Source: Betaproteobacteria bacterium
Lineage (GTDB): Bacteria > Pseudomonadota > Gammaproteobacteria > Burkholderiales > Sulfuriferulaceae
DNA: 5,038 nt
Assembly: GCA_003455595.1 (NCBI GenBank)
Contig: DMQT01000151.1
Coordinates: 1 to 5,038 of the forward strand
Direction of reading: 5' to 3'
Both the position numbers and the translations under genes were made by a program. How positions within the stretch are numbered: the stretch's first letter is position 1; the number at the start of each line of letters is the position of its first letter. This document shows, in pieces, positions 1 to 5,038 of this stretch. Under the pieces are notes generated by a model. That model was not told the origin of the DNA, ran no database searches, and saw only the letters and a program-made list of their open reading frames with translations.

Positions 1-266
1 ACCAACTTTTGTTCCCACTTAAATTTCTCGGCATCCAGGTCGAACGCCTTGCCGTACGCCTGTGGCTGACGCTGGATTACGCGGAAACCGCGTTGGCGGA
101 TACGCGTCCAGCCAGCTTCAGTGCGCGCCTGATGGCGCTGCGTGGCGGACTGCCTGCGCCAGTTGTCGAGGCTGACTGCATTGAACTGCCGGTAACACGC
201 GTGTCACGCAATGAGTATGGTCTGATGATCCTGGTTGTTGGTTTTGGCGTGCTATCGCTGTGGTAA
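1..266 (+). CDS. 3' end of an unrecognised gene, probably membrane-associated (partial)
   Basis: This reading frame is open from the first complete codon (position 3) and ends at TAA 264-266, so it is the C-terminal part of a longer gene cut by the window edge. The TTG at 9 is probably not a true start. Codon choice is GC-rich and like that of truA, supporting real coding. The visible 87 residues contain an amphipathic stretch (VERLAVRLWLTLDYAETALA), a basic helix-like part (SARLMALRGGLP), a linker of about 20 residues, and a strongly hydrophobic tail ending at the last residue (YGLMILVVGFGVLSLW) that could be a final membrane helix. It overlaps truA by 7 bp, suggesting translational coupling. 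It is not the acidic C-terminus of FimV, which often precedes truA. A basic helix, a linker and a final membrane helix vaguely recall the C-terminus of CbiQ/EcfT-type transporter T components, but this is weak inference, so I leave the function open. Confidence 0.6.
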   Translation, partial: QLLFPLKFLGIQVERLAVRLWLTLDYAETALADTRPASFSARLMALRGGLPAPVVEADCIELPVTRVSRNEYGLMILVVGFGVLSLW

Positions 267-1036
267 GAATCGCGCTCGGTATTGAATACGATGGCAGCCG
301 TTTTTGTGGCTGGCAGACGCAAACCGCCGTGTGCGGCGTGCAGGATGCGTTGCAGCATGCATTGGCGGTGATTGCTGGACACCCGGTTGAAGTCGTGGCG
401 GCAGGGCGCACGGATGCGGGCGTACACGCCACCATGCAAGTAGTACACTTCGATACTGTCGCGCAACGCCCCGACAGCGCCTGGGTGCGCGGCGTGAACA
501 GCTTTTTGCCTGACAGTGTGGTGGTGCTGTGGGCGCAACCCGTCAACGCCGGATTCCATGCCCGCTTCAGCGCCCAGACTCGCAGCTACCGCTACCTGTT
601 GCTGAATCACCCGGTGCGTCCTGCCATTGCTGCAGGCCGTATCGGCTGGTTTCACGCGCCGCTGGCGCTGGCACCGATGCAAGCTGCGGCGCAATTGCTG
701 GTTGGCACGCACGATTTCAGCGCCTTTCGTGCCGCCGAATGCCAGGCAAAATCGCCCATCCGTACACTGCACAGCCTGAGCGTCAAGCAAACCGGCCACC
801 GTTTCAGCTTCGACCTGAGTGCCAATGCATTCCTGCATCACATGGTGCGTAATATTGTCGGCGCGCTGGTTTACGTGGGCAAAGGCAAATACCCGCCGGA
901 ATGGGTAGGGGAATTGCTGGCGCAGCGTGACCGCAGTCGTGCAGCGCCGACCTTCGCGGCCGATGGGTTATACTTGAACGCCGTGCGCTACGCCCCGGAG
1001 TGGGGTTTGCCTGATACGCAGCGTATTGATTTGTAG
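260..1036 (+). CDS. truA: tRNA pseudouridine(38-40) synthase TruA
   Basis: TruA isomerises uridines 38, 39 and 40 in the anticodon stem-loop of many tRNAs; it acts in the cytoplasm as a homodimer and needs no cofactor. The 258-residue product matches the family's usual length. Visible motifs in order: GIEYDGSRFCGWQ (7-19), the catalytic motif AGRTDAGVHA (48-57) with the nucleophile at Asp52 (Asp60 in E. coli), FHARFSA (99-105) followed by the conserved Tyr110, GTHDFSAFR (149-157), FLHHMVRNIVG (191-201), and the C-terminal APTFAADGLYL (229-239). GTG 260 is chosen as the start because the frame is closed by a stop at 212-214 with no other start codon between, while the next ATG (290) would cut off the conserved GIEYDG strand. 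No strong Shine-Dalgarno precedes it; it overlaps the upstream gene by 7 bp, so translation is probably coupled. A 165-bp gap separates it from trpF. Confidence 0.97.
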   Translation: MVRIALGIEYDGSRFCGWQTQTAVCGVQDALQHALAVIAGHPVEVVAAGRTDAGVHATMQVVHFDTVAQRPDSAWVRGVNSFLPDSVVVLWAQPVNAGFHARFSAQTRSYRYLLLNHPVRPAIAAGRIGWFHAPLALAPMQAAAQLLVGTHDFSAFRAAECQAKSPIRTLHSLSVKQTGHRFSFDLSANAFLHHMVRNIVGALVYVGKGKYPPEWVGELLAQRDRSRAAPTFAADGLYLNAVRYAPEWGLPDTQRIDL

Positions 1037-1068
1037 GTTTATTGAGTCGGTCACTTAATACTTGGCTC

Positions 1069-1157
1069 TTATTGATTCTGCCGTGTGTGGCTTAAATGCC
1101 CTCGGTCGAGATTTGCCAAGGCTACCATTTGAAACTATTTTGTGGCCGAATCAATAA
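1069..1157. repeat. 10-bp perfect inverted repeat flanking the trpF promoter candidate
   Basis: TTATTGATTC at 1069-1078 is the exact reverse complement of GAATCAATAA at 1148-1157, with 69 bp between the arms. The pair brackets the promoter candidate at 1113-1141. The right arm begins about where transcription would start. In a read-through transcript from truA the arms could form a long-range stem; in a transcript started at the promoter the left arm would be missing. It could also be a two-half operator or simply chance in an AT-richer region. No function is assigned. Confidence 0.35.
1113..1141 (+). promoter_or_regulatory. Candidate sigma70-type promoter for the trpF-trpB-trpA-accD unit
   Basis: A -35 box TTGCCA (1113-1118, five of six matches to TTGACA) is followed after exactly 17 bp by a -10 box TATTTT (1136-1141, four of six matches to TATAAT). 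Transcription would start near 1148, giving a leader of about 54 nt before the trpF ATG at 1202. It lies in the only sizeable intergenic gap in the window, directly ahead of the tryptophan genes, which is where a promoter is expected. This is a pattern match only. Confidence 0.5.
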
Positions 1158-1159
1158 TC

Positions 1160-1192
1160 TGGCTGACACAATCAGCCATTCTTATTTTTGTT
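1160..1192 (+). terminator. Hairpin plus T-rich tract in the trpF leader (terminator or attenuator candidate)
   Basis: A perfect 7-bp stem is formed by TGGCTGA (1160-1166) and TCAGCCA (1172-1178) around a 5-nt loop CACAA, immediately followed by a tract with 11 T in 14 bases (1179-1192). This is the layout of an intrinsic terminator, though the stem is short and only four of its seven pairs are G-C. It could end transcription coming from truA, or act as an attenuator in the leader made from the promoter at 1113-1141. No Trp-codon-rich leader peptide with its own stop is visible, and I see no mutually exclusive antiterminator pairing, so a classical trp attenuator is not shown. Confidence 0.4.
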
Positions 1193-1201
1193 GAGCTCGC
1201 C

Positions 1202-1816
1202 ATGCGTACACGCACCAAAATCTGTGGTCTGACTCGCGTTGACGATGCCCTACATGCGGCGCGCTGCGGCGCTGATGCGATTGGTCTGGTGTTTTATCCA
1301 CCCAGTCCACGCCATATATCACTCGATACCGCAACGGCAATCAGCGCAGCGCTGCCTGCTTTTGTAACGCGTGTGGCCTTATTTGTCGATGCTGATCCGG
1401 CTGAGGTACGCGCCGTTCTGGATCGCATACGGCCTGATCTGCTGCAATTCCACGGCGACGAATCGCCCGCCTACTGCAGCCAGTTCGGGGTGCCGTATAT
1501 CAAGGCGGTACGCGTTCGCGCCGGGCTGGATTTGGTACAATATGCGGCTTCGTATGTCGGCGCTCACGGCCTGTTGCTGGATGCCTTCGTACCGGGACAG
1601 GCGGGCGGCACCGGACAGGCATTCGATTGGGCGCTGATTCCGTCGCACCTGTCGTTGCCGTTAATCCTGTCGGGCGGCCTGGAGCCTGGTAACGTACGAC
1701 ACGCAATACAGACCGTGCGGCCCTGGGCCGTTGATGTATCCAGTGGCGTCGAGGCCAGCAAAGGCGTCAAGGATGCGGCCAAGGTCGCACAATTTATTCA
1801 AGAGGCAAGCACATGA
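1202..1816 (+). CDS. trpF: Phosphoribosylanthranilate isomerase TrpF
   Basis: TrpF converts N-(5'-phosphoribosyl)anthranilate to the carboxyphenylamino-deoxyribulose phosphate (CdRP) by an Amadori rearrangement, the third step from chorismate to tryptophan, in the cytoplasm. The 204-residue TIM-barrel product has the N-terminal TKICGLT (5-11) with catalytic Cys8, [18 protein letters not shown] (23-40), VALFVDA (58-64), LLQFHGDE (80-87), IKAVRV (100-105), LLLDAF (124-129) with the catalytic acid Asp127, and the phosphate-binding end [12 protein letters not shown] (154-165) and VDVSSGVE (177-184). I chose ATG 1202, preceded by a modest GAG at 1193-1195, because the family begins only a few residues before KICG. 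An in-frame GTG at 1142 would add a 20-residue hydrophobic extension unlike the family and lies before the predicted transcription start. Its stop overlaps the trpB start (ATGA), so the two are coupled. Confidence 0.97.
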   Translation: MRTRTKICGLTRVDDALHAARCGADAIGLVFYPPSPRHISLDTATAISAALPAFVTRVALFVDADPAEVRAVLDRIRPDLLQFHGDESPAYCSQFGVPYIKAVRVRAGLDLVQYAASYVGAHGLLLDAFVPGQAGGTGQAFDWALIPSHLSLPLILSGGLEPGNVRHAIQTVRPWAVDVSSGVEASKGVKDAAKVAQFIQEAST

Positions 1817-3012
1817 AAATCGGTGAACTCCCGGATGAACACGGCCATTTTGGTCCTTACGGCGGCATCTTTGTAGCCGAGACGCTGATTGCTGCGCTGG
1901 ACGAATTGCGCTGCGAATACGAGCTGGCGCGCAAGGATCCGGCGTTCATGGCCGAGTTTCGCTACGAACTCAAGCATTATGTTGGCCGCCCCAGCCCGAT
2001 TTATCACGCCAAGCGCTGGTCCGAACACCTCGGCGGCGCGCAGATCTATCTCAAGCGTGAAGACCTCAATCACACCGGCGCGCACAAGATCAACAACACC
2101 ATTGGTCAGGCTTTGCTGGCACGCCGCATGGGTAAAAAGCGCGTGATTGCCGAGACCGGTGCGGGTCAGCACGGCGTCGCCTCAGCCACGGTTGCTGCAA
2201 GATATGGCATGGAATGCGTGGTGTATATGGGCGCCGAAGACGTCAAACGTCAGTCGCCCAATGTGTATCGCATGAAACTGCTGGGCGCCACCGTGGTGCC
2301 GGTGTCGTCTGGCTCCAAAACCCTGAAAGACGCGCTTAATGAAGCCATGCGCGACTGGGTCACCAACGTCGAATCCACCTTTTACATTCTCGGCACCGCC
2401 GCCGGTCCCCACCCTTACCCGATGCTGGTGCGCGATTTTCAGTCGGTCATCGGCACGGAATGCCTGACGCAAATGCCCGATATGATTGGCCGCCAGCCGG
2501 ATGCGGTGATCGCCTGTGTCGGCGGCGGCTCCAATGCCATCGGCATTTTTTATCCTTATATCGACCACACAGGCGTGCGTCTGATCGGTGTTGAAGCGGG
2601 CGGCGACGGCATCGCCACCGGCCGCCACGCCGCACCGCTGTCGGCGGGTAGCCCGGGCGTGCTGCACGGCTTCCGCAGCTATTTGATGCAGGACGAGAAC
2701 GGCCAGATCATCGAGACGCATTCGATTTCAGCCGGGCTGGATTATCCCGGCGTCGGCCCCGAACACGCCTGGCTCAAAGACAGCGGTCGCGCCGAATACG
2801 TCGCCATCAACGACGACGAAGCCATACAGGCGTTCCACGACCTGTGTCGGTTTGAAGGCATCATCCCTGCGCTGGAAACCAGCCATGCCCTGGCGCACGC
2901 TGCCAAGATCGCACCCGGTATGGACAAAGACCAGGTGCTGCTGGTGAACCTGTCCGGGCGTGGCGATAAGGACATCAATACCGTGGCGCAGATTTCCGGG
3001 ATAGCGTTATAG
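1813..3012 (+). CDS. trpB: Tryptophan synthase beta chain TrpB
   Basis: TrpB is the PLP-dependent beta subunit of tryptophan synthase, condensing indole with L-serine to give tryptophan; indole arrives through a tunnel from TrpA in the alpha2-beta2 complex. The 399-residue product has the usual length. Visible are [14 protein letters not shown] (12-25), RPSPIYHA (59-66), [15 protein letters not shown] (81-95) with the PLP Schiff-base lysine Lys92 (Lys87 in Salmonella), AETGAGQHG (113-121) with the catalytic Glu114 (Glu109), the PLP-phosphate loop GGGSNA (237-242), [12 protein letters not shown] (306-317) with the Asp310 of the closing COMM domain switch, and the C-terminal LSGRGDKD (380-387). 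These mark it as the standard TrpB1 type, expected to work with TrpA. ATG 1813 overlaps the trpF stop by 4 bp and has a GAGG at 1802-1805. Unusually, the next gene is not trpA but a broken paiB-like gene. Confidence 0.98.
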   Translation: MKIGELPDEHGHFGPYGGIFVAETLIAALDELRCEYELARKDPAFMAEFRYELKHYVGRPSPIYHAKRWSEHLGGAQIYLKREDLNHTGAHKINNTIGQALLARRMGKKRVIAETGAGQHGVASATVAARYGMECVVYMGAEDVKRQSPNVYRMKLLGATVVPVSSGSKTLKDALNEAMRDWVTNVESTFYILGTAAGPHPYPMLVRDFQSVIGTECLTQMPDMIGRQPDAVIACVGGGSNAIGIFYPYIDHTGVRLIGVEAGGDGIATGRHAAPLSAGSPGVLHGFRSYLMQDENGQIIETHSISAGLDYPGVGPEHAWLKDSGRAEYVAINDDEAIQAFHDLCRFEGIIPALETSHALAHAAKIAPGMDKDQVLLVNLSGRGDKDINTVAQISGIAL

Positions 3013-3026
3013 ATTGCGAGGCCTGG

Positions 3027-3648
3027 ATGTATATTCCAACTCAATTCAAGGAAGAAAATTTTGAGCGGCTTGTCACGCTCATTGAGGATTACTCCTTCGG
3101 AACGCTGGTTTCTACTCACGCGGGATTGCCTTTCGTGAGTCATCTCCCGTTTTTATTTGAAAAAGATGCTGCCACGCCCGGCAAACTGATTGGACATATG
3201 GCGCGAGCGAATCCGCAATGGCAGCATTTAGCACAGGGACAAACGGTGTTGGCCGTGTTTCAAGGGCCTCACGCTTATGTTTCGCCCATTTGGTATGCCG
3301 CGCAGGGGGTACCTACCTGGAACTACGCCGTTGTTCATTTATATGGCAAGGCACGGATGATTGATGAGTCGTCTCAGCTTGAGGCGCTACTAAACGCTAC
3401 TAAATAAGCTGACAGAGAGGCATGATGTGGCTTATCCGGATTCCGTTCAGGCGAGTTACTCGCGCGAGAAAAAAACGCGGCTCCTGGACATGATTATTGG
3501 CTTCGAGATTGAAGTCTCTGAAGTTCAGGGAAAATTCAAGCTGAGTCAAAATCGCAGTCAAGATGATCAGCAAAGCGTTATTCAACACCTCAATGATTCA
3601 GCGTCAGCTTCGGATAAAGCAACCGCAGCCTTGATGCTTACAATCTGA
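3027..3648 (+). pseudogene. PaiB-family FMN-binding protein, frameshifted by a 10-bp duplication
   Basis: The intact product would belong to the PaiB/FMN-binding split-barrel family (Pfam FMN_bind_2); Bacillus subtilis PaiB is a negative transcriptional regulator, but the role of proteobacterial members is mostly unknown. The first frame (3027-3407, 126 residues) carries SHLPF (38-42), GHMARANPQW (56-65), FQGPHAYVSPIWY (78-90) and VPTWNYAVVH (95-104), then stops. The family's C-terminal part, GFEIEV and GKFKLSQNRS, lies in the +1 frame down to TGA 3646-3648. The break coincides with two tandem copies of CGCTACTAAA (3385-3404); dropping one copy gives EALLNKLTERHD and one continuous 203-residue protein, near the family's normal length. 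The ATG has GAGG at 3018-3021 and follows trpB by 14 bp. By my hand count GC is about 51% at 3061-3180 and 41% at 3481-3600, against 63-67% in sampled parts of trpB and trpA, suggesting acquisition by transfer. A base-calling error cannot be excluded. The N-terminal half may still be translated. Confidence 0.85.
3385..3404 (+). repeat. Perfect 10-bp tandem duplication inside the paiB-like gene
   Basis: CGCTACTAAA occurs at 3385-3394 and again at 3395-3404 with no gap. Ten bases are not a multiple of three, so the second copy shifts the frame and brings in the TAA at 3405-3407. Removing either copy restores the family reading frame exactly. The pattern fits replication slippage or a short duplication of recent date, since both copies are identical. 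Confidence 0.95.
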
Positions 3649-3686
3649 TCGCGCGTTGCTAATTTAAATTTACTTACTGGTTTTAT

Positions 3687-4487
3687 ATGTCGCGTATTTC
3701 ATCCGTTTTTAAACACCTCAAGACGCAGCATAAAGCCGCGTTAATTCCTTTCATCACCGCAGGCGATCCCGACCCGCAGCTCACGGTGCCGATACTGCAC
3801 GCGCTGGCGGCATCGGGTGCCGACATCATCGAAGTGGGCGTGCCGTTTTCTGACCCGATGGCGGATGGGCCGACTATCCAGCGCGCGTCGGAACGGGCGT
3901 TGCGGCATGGTGTCGGCCTGAAAGATGTGCTGGCGATGGTGGCGGAATTCCGTACCACGAATAACACCACGCCAATCGTGCTGATGGGCTATGCCAATCC
4001 GATTGAGCGCATGGGCTATGCGGCGTTTGCCACGCAGGCTGCTGCGGCAGGTGTGGATGGGGTGCTGACGGTGGATATTCCACCAGAAGAATGTACGGGC
4101 GTGGCAGATGCGCTGGCCGCGCACGACATTGACATGATTTTTCTGCTGTCGCCGACGACGCCCGAATCACGTATCAACGTGGTGGCGCAGCGCGCCAGCG
4201 GCTTCGTATACTACGTCTCGCTCAAAGGTGTAACGGGATCTGCCAATCTTGACCTGGTTGAGGTGGCTTCACATATTCCAGTGATTCGTGAGCGTTGCGG
4301 TTTGCCGGTAGGCGTGGGGTTTGGCATTCGTGACGGCGCTACGGCGCATAGCATTGCCCAGTTTGCCGATGCGGTTGTGATCGGCAGCCGCATCGTGCAG
4401 GAAATTGAAAATTCGCCGCGCGAACAGGTTATCAACAATCTCAGTGCCTTCGTGCGTAGCATTCGCGCCGCGATGGACGCCCAATAA
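3687..4487 (+). CDS. trpA: Tryptophan synthase alpha chain TrpA
   Basis: TrpA cleaves indole-3-glycerol phosphate to indole and glyceraldehyde-3-phosphate and passes the indole to TrpB. The 266-residue TIM-barrel product is close to the usual 268. Visible are [11 protein letters not shown] (19-29), [19 protein letters not shown] (47-65) with catalytic Glu49 and Asp60 at the same numbers as in Salmonella, VLMGYANPI (98-106), VDIPPEE (129-135), VSLKGVTG (177-184) in the mobile loop 6, the phosphate-binding GVGFGI (209-214), and VIGSRIV (231-237). ATG 3687 fits the family N-terminus, but no Shine-Dalgarno is seen in the AT-rich 38 bp before it. It lies 674 bp after trpB because of the intervening paiB-like remnant, so the tight trpB-trpA coupling common elsewhere is absent. 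accD follows after 13 bp. Confidence 0.98.
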   Translation: MSRISSVFKHLKTQHKAALIPFITAGDPDPQLTVPILHALAASGADIIEVGVPFSDPMADGPTIQRASERALRHGVGLKDVLAMVAEFRTTNNTTPIVLMGYANPIERMGYAAFATQAAAAGVDGVLTVDIPPEECTGVADALAAHDIDMIFLLSPTTPESRINVVAQRASGFVYYVSLKGVTGSANLDLVEVASHIPVIRERCGLPVGVGFGIRDGATAHSIAQFADAVVIGSRIVQEIENSPREQVINNLSAFVRSIRAAMDAQ

Positions 4488-4500
4488 GCAAGGATAAATA

Positions 4501-5038
4501 ATGAGCTGGTTTCAAAAAATTCTGCGTCCAAAAATCAACCGTCGCGAAGCGGATGGCTCAGCCAAAAAAGTCATGCCGGAAGGGCTGTGGAGCAAGTGCC
4601 CGTCGTGCGAAACGGTGCTGTATCGGGCTGATCTTGAAAACAACCTGGAAGTCTGCCCCAAGTGCAGCCACCACCATCGCATTGATGCGCGTGCGCGGCT
4701 GGAAATGCTGCTCGACCCGGAAGGCCAGCTTGAAATCGGTGCCGAGATCAGCCCGCTTGATACGCTCAAATTCAAGGACAGTAAAACATATGCGAGCCGC
4801 TTGATTGAAGCGCAGCGCACCACGGAAGAAAAAGATGCGCTGGTGGTGATGCAGGGCAGGGTGTTGAATGTGCCGCTGGTGGTCGCTGCGTTCGAGTTCA
4901 AGTTCATGGGGGGGTCGATGGGCGCAGTCGTCGGTGAGCGTTTTGTGCGCGGCGTCGAGGTGTGTCTGGAACACAAACTGCCGTTCGTGTGTTACGCCGC
5001 CAGCGGTGGCGCGCGCATGCAGGAAGGCCTGTTTCCGC
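4501..5038 (+). CDS. accD: Acetyl-CoA carboxylase carboxyltransferase beta subunit AccD (5' part)
   Basis: AccD with AccA forms the carboxyltransferase that moves the carboxyl group from biotin on AccB to acetyl-CoA, making malonyl-CoA for fatty-acid synthesis. The frame runs off the window after 179 full codons; the family is about 290 residues, so roughly a third is missing. The start [12 protein letters not shown] is typical. A zinc ribbon of two Cys-X2-Cys pairs is visible: Cys33/Cys36 (KCPSC) and Cys52/Cys55 (VCPKC), followed by HHHR. The crotonase-like core begins with [16 protein letters not shown] (131-146) and SGGARMQEG (168-176), which contributes to the CoA/carboxybiotin site. ATG 4501 has a good Shine-Dalgarno AAGGA at 4490-4494 with 6 bp spacing. 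It follows trpA by 13 bp with no terminator visible, so fatty-acid and tryptophan genes probably share a transcript, as in related trpF/accD/folC clusters. Confidence 0.97.
   Translation, partial: MSWFQKILRPKINRREADGSAKKVMPEGLWSKCPSCETVLYRADLENNLEVCPKCSHHHRIDARARLEMLLDPEGQLEIGAEISPLDTLKFKDSKTYASRLIEAQRTTEEKDALVVMQGRVLNVPLVVAAFEFKFMGGSMGAVVGERFVRGVEVCLEHKLPFVCYAASGGARMQEGLFP

Noticed and set aside
77..841. Long open frame on the - strand opposite truA (254 codons), and similar - strand frames opposite trpB, trpA and accD.
   Set aside because: They lie entirely within, or across, strongly identified + strand genes, have low-complexity Arg/His/Ala-rich translations, and show no recognisable motifs. 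They are shadows of GC-rich coding sequence.
1024..1075. Three copies of TATTGA (1024, 1040, 1070) as an iteron-like array.
   Set aside because: The unit is only 6 bp, spacing is irregular (16 and 30 bp), and the first copy lies inside the truA coding end. It is probably chance in AT-rich sequence.
1142..1201. GTG 1142 as the start of TrpF, adding 20 residues with a Trp codon (possible leader peptide).
   Set aside because: The extension is in frame with trpF and has no stop, so it is not a separate leader peptide. It is unlike the family N-terminus and begins before the predicted transcription start.
3381..3411. Programmed +1 frameshift joining the two halves of the paiB-like gene.
   Set aside because: No recognised slippery site is present at the stop (AAA TAA), and the exact 10-bp duplication explains the frame change fully. 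A shifted product would also carry extra residues compared with the one-copy version.
3469..3475. Run of seven A in the C-terminal half of the paiB-like gene as a second frameshift site.
   Set aside because: The frame reads through it correctly as Lys-Lys-Thr into the conserved GFEIE motif, so the run is intact.
3656..3686. Internal promoter directly before trpA (TTGCTA with TTTATA or TTTTAT).
   Set aside because: Spacings and box matches are poor, and the second box abuts the start codon. It is not good enough to annotate.

Overview
The window reads as a chromosomal housekeeping segment of a proteobacterium, most likely a betaproteobacterium (Nitrosomonadales/Gallionellaceae-like is my guess). 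The basis is the gene order truA-trpF-trpB-trpA-accD, which belongs to the asd/fimV/truA/trpF/accD/folC neighbourhood known from beta- and gammaproteobacteria, together with GC-rich coding sequence. Every gene is on the + strand. The genus assignment is inference only.

Layout: (1) 1-266, the 3' end of an unrecognised gene with a hydrophobic C-terminus, overlapping truA by 7 bp. (2) 260-1036, truA, tRNA pseudouridine synthase A. (3) 1037-1201, a 165-bp gap, the only real intergenic region. It holds a good sigma70-type promoter candidate, a 10-bp inverted repeat, and a 7-bp hairpin followed by a T-rich tract just before trpF. (4) 1202-1816, trpF. (5) 1813-3012, trpB, overlapping trpF by 4 bp. 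(6) 3027-3648, a PaiB-family (FMN-binding, split-barrel) gene lying between trpB and trpA and broken by an exact 10-bp tandem duplication. (7) 3687-4487, trpA. (8) 4501 to the window end, the N-terminal 179 residues of accD.

TrpF, TrpB and TrpA carry out the last isomerisation and the tryptophan synthase steps of tryptophan biosynthesis (PRA to CdRP, then indole-3-glycerol phosphate plus serine to tryptophan). AccD is the carboxyltransferase beta subunit of acetyl-CoA carboxylase, and TruA modifies tRNA anticodon arms. All genes from trpF to accD are spaced as one transcription unit, probably started by the promoter near 1113-1141.

The most notable observation is the PaiB-like gene. It is AT-richer than its neighbours, it separates the two tryptophan synthase genes, and it carries two back-to-back copies of CGCTACTAAA. 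Removing one copy restores a single 203-codon reading frame with all the expected family motifs. It therefore looks like a recently broken accessory gene, or a sequencing/assembly error. I found no CRISPR array, tRNA, rRNA, insertion sequence or evidently new multi-gene system.
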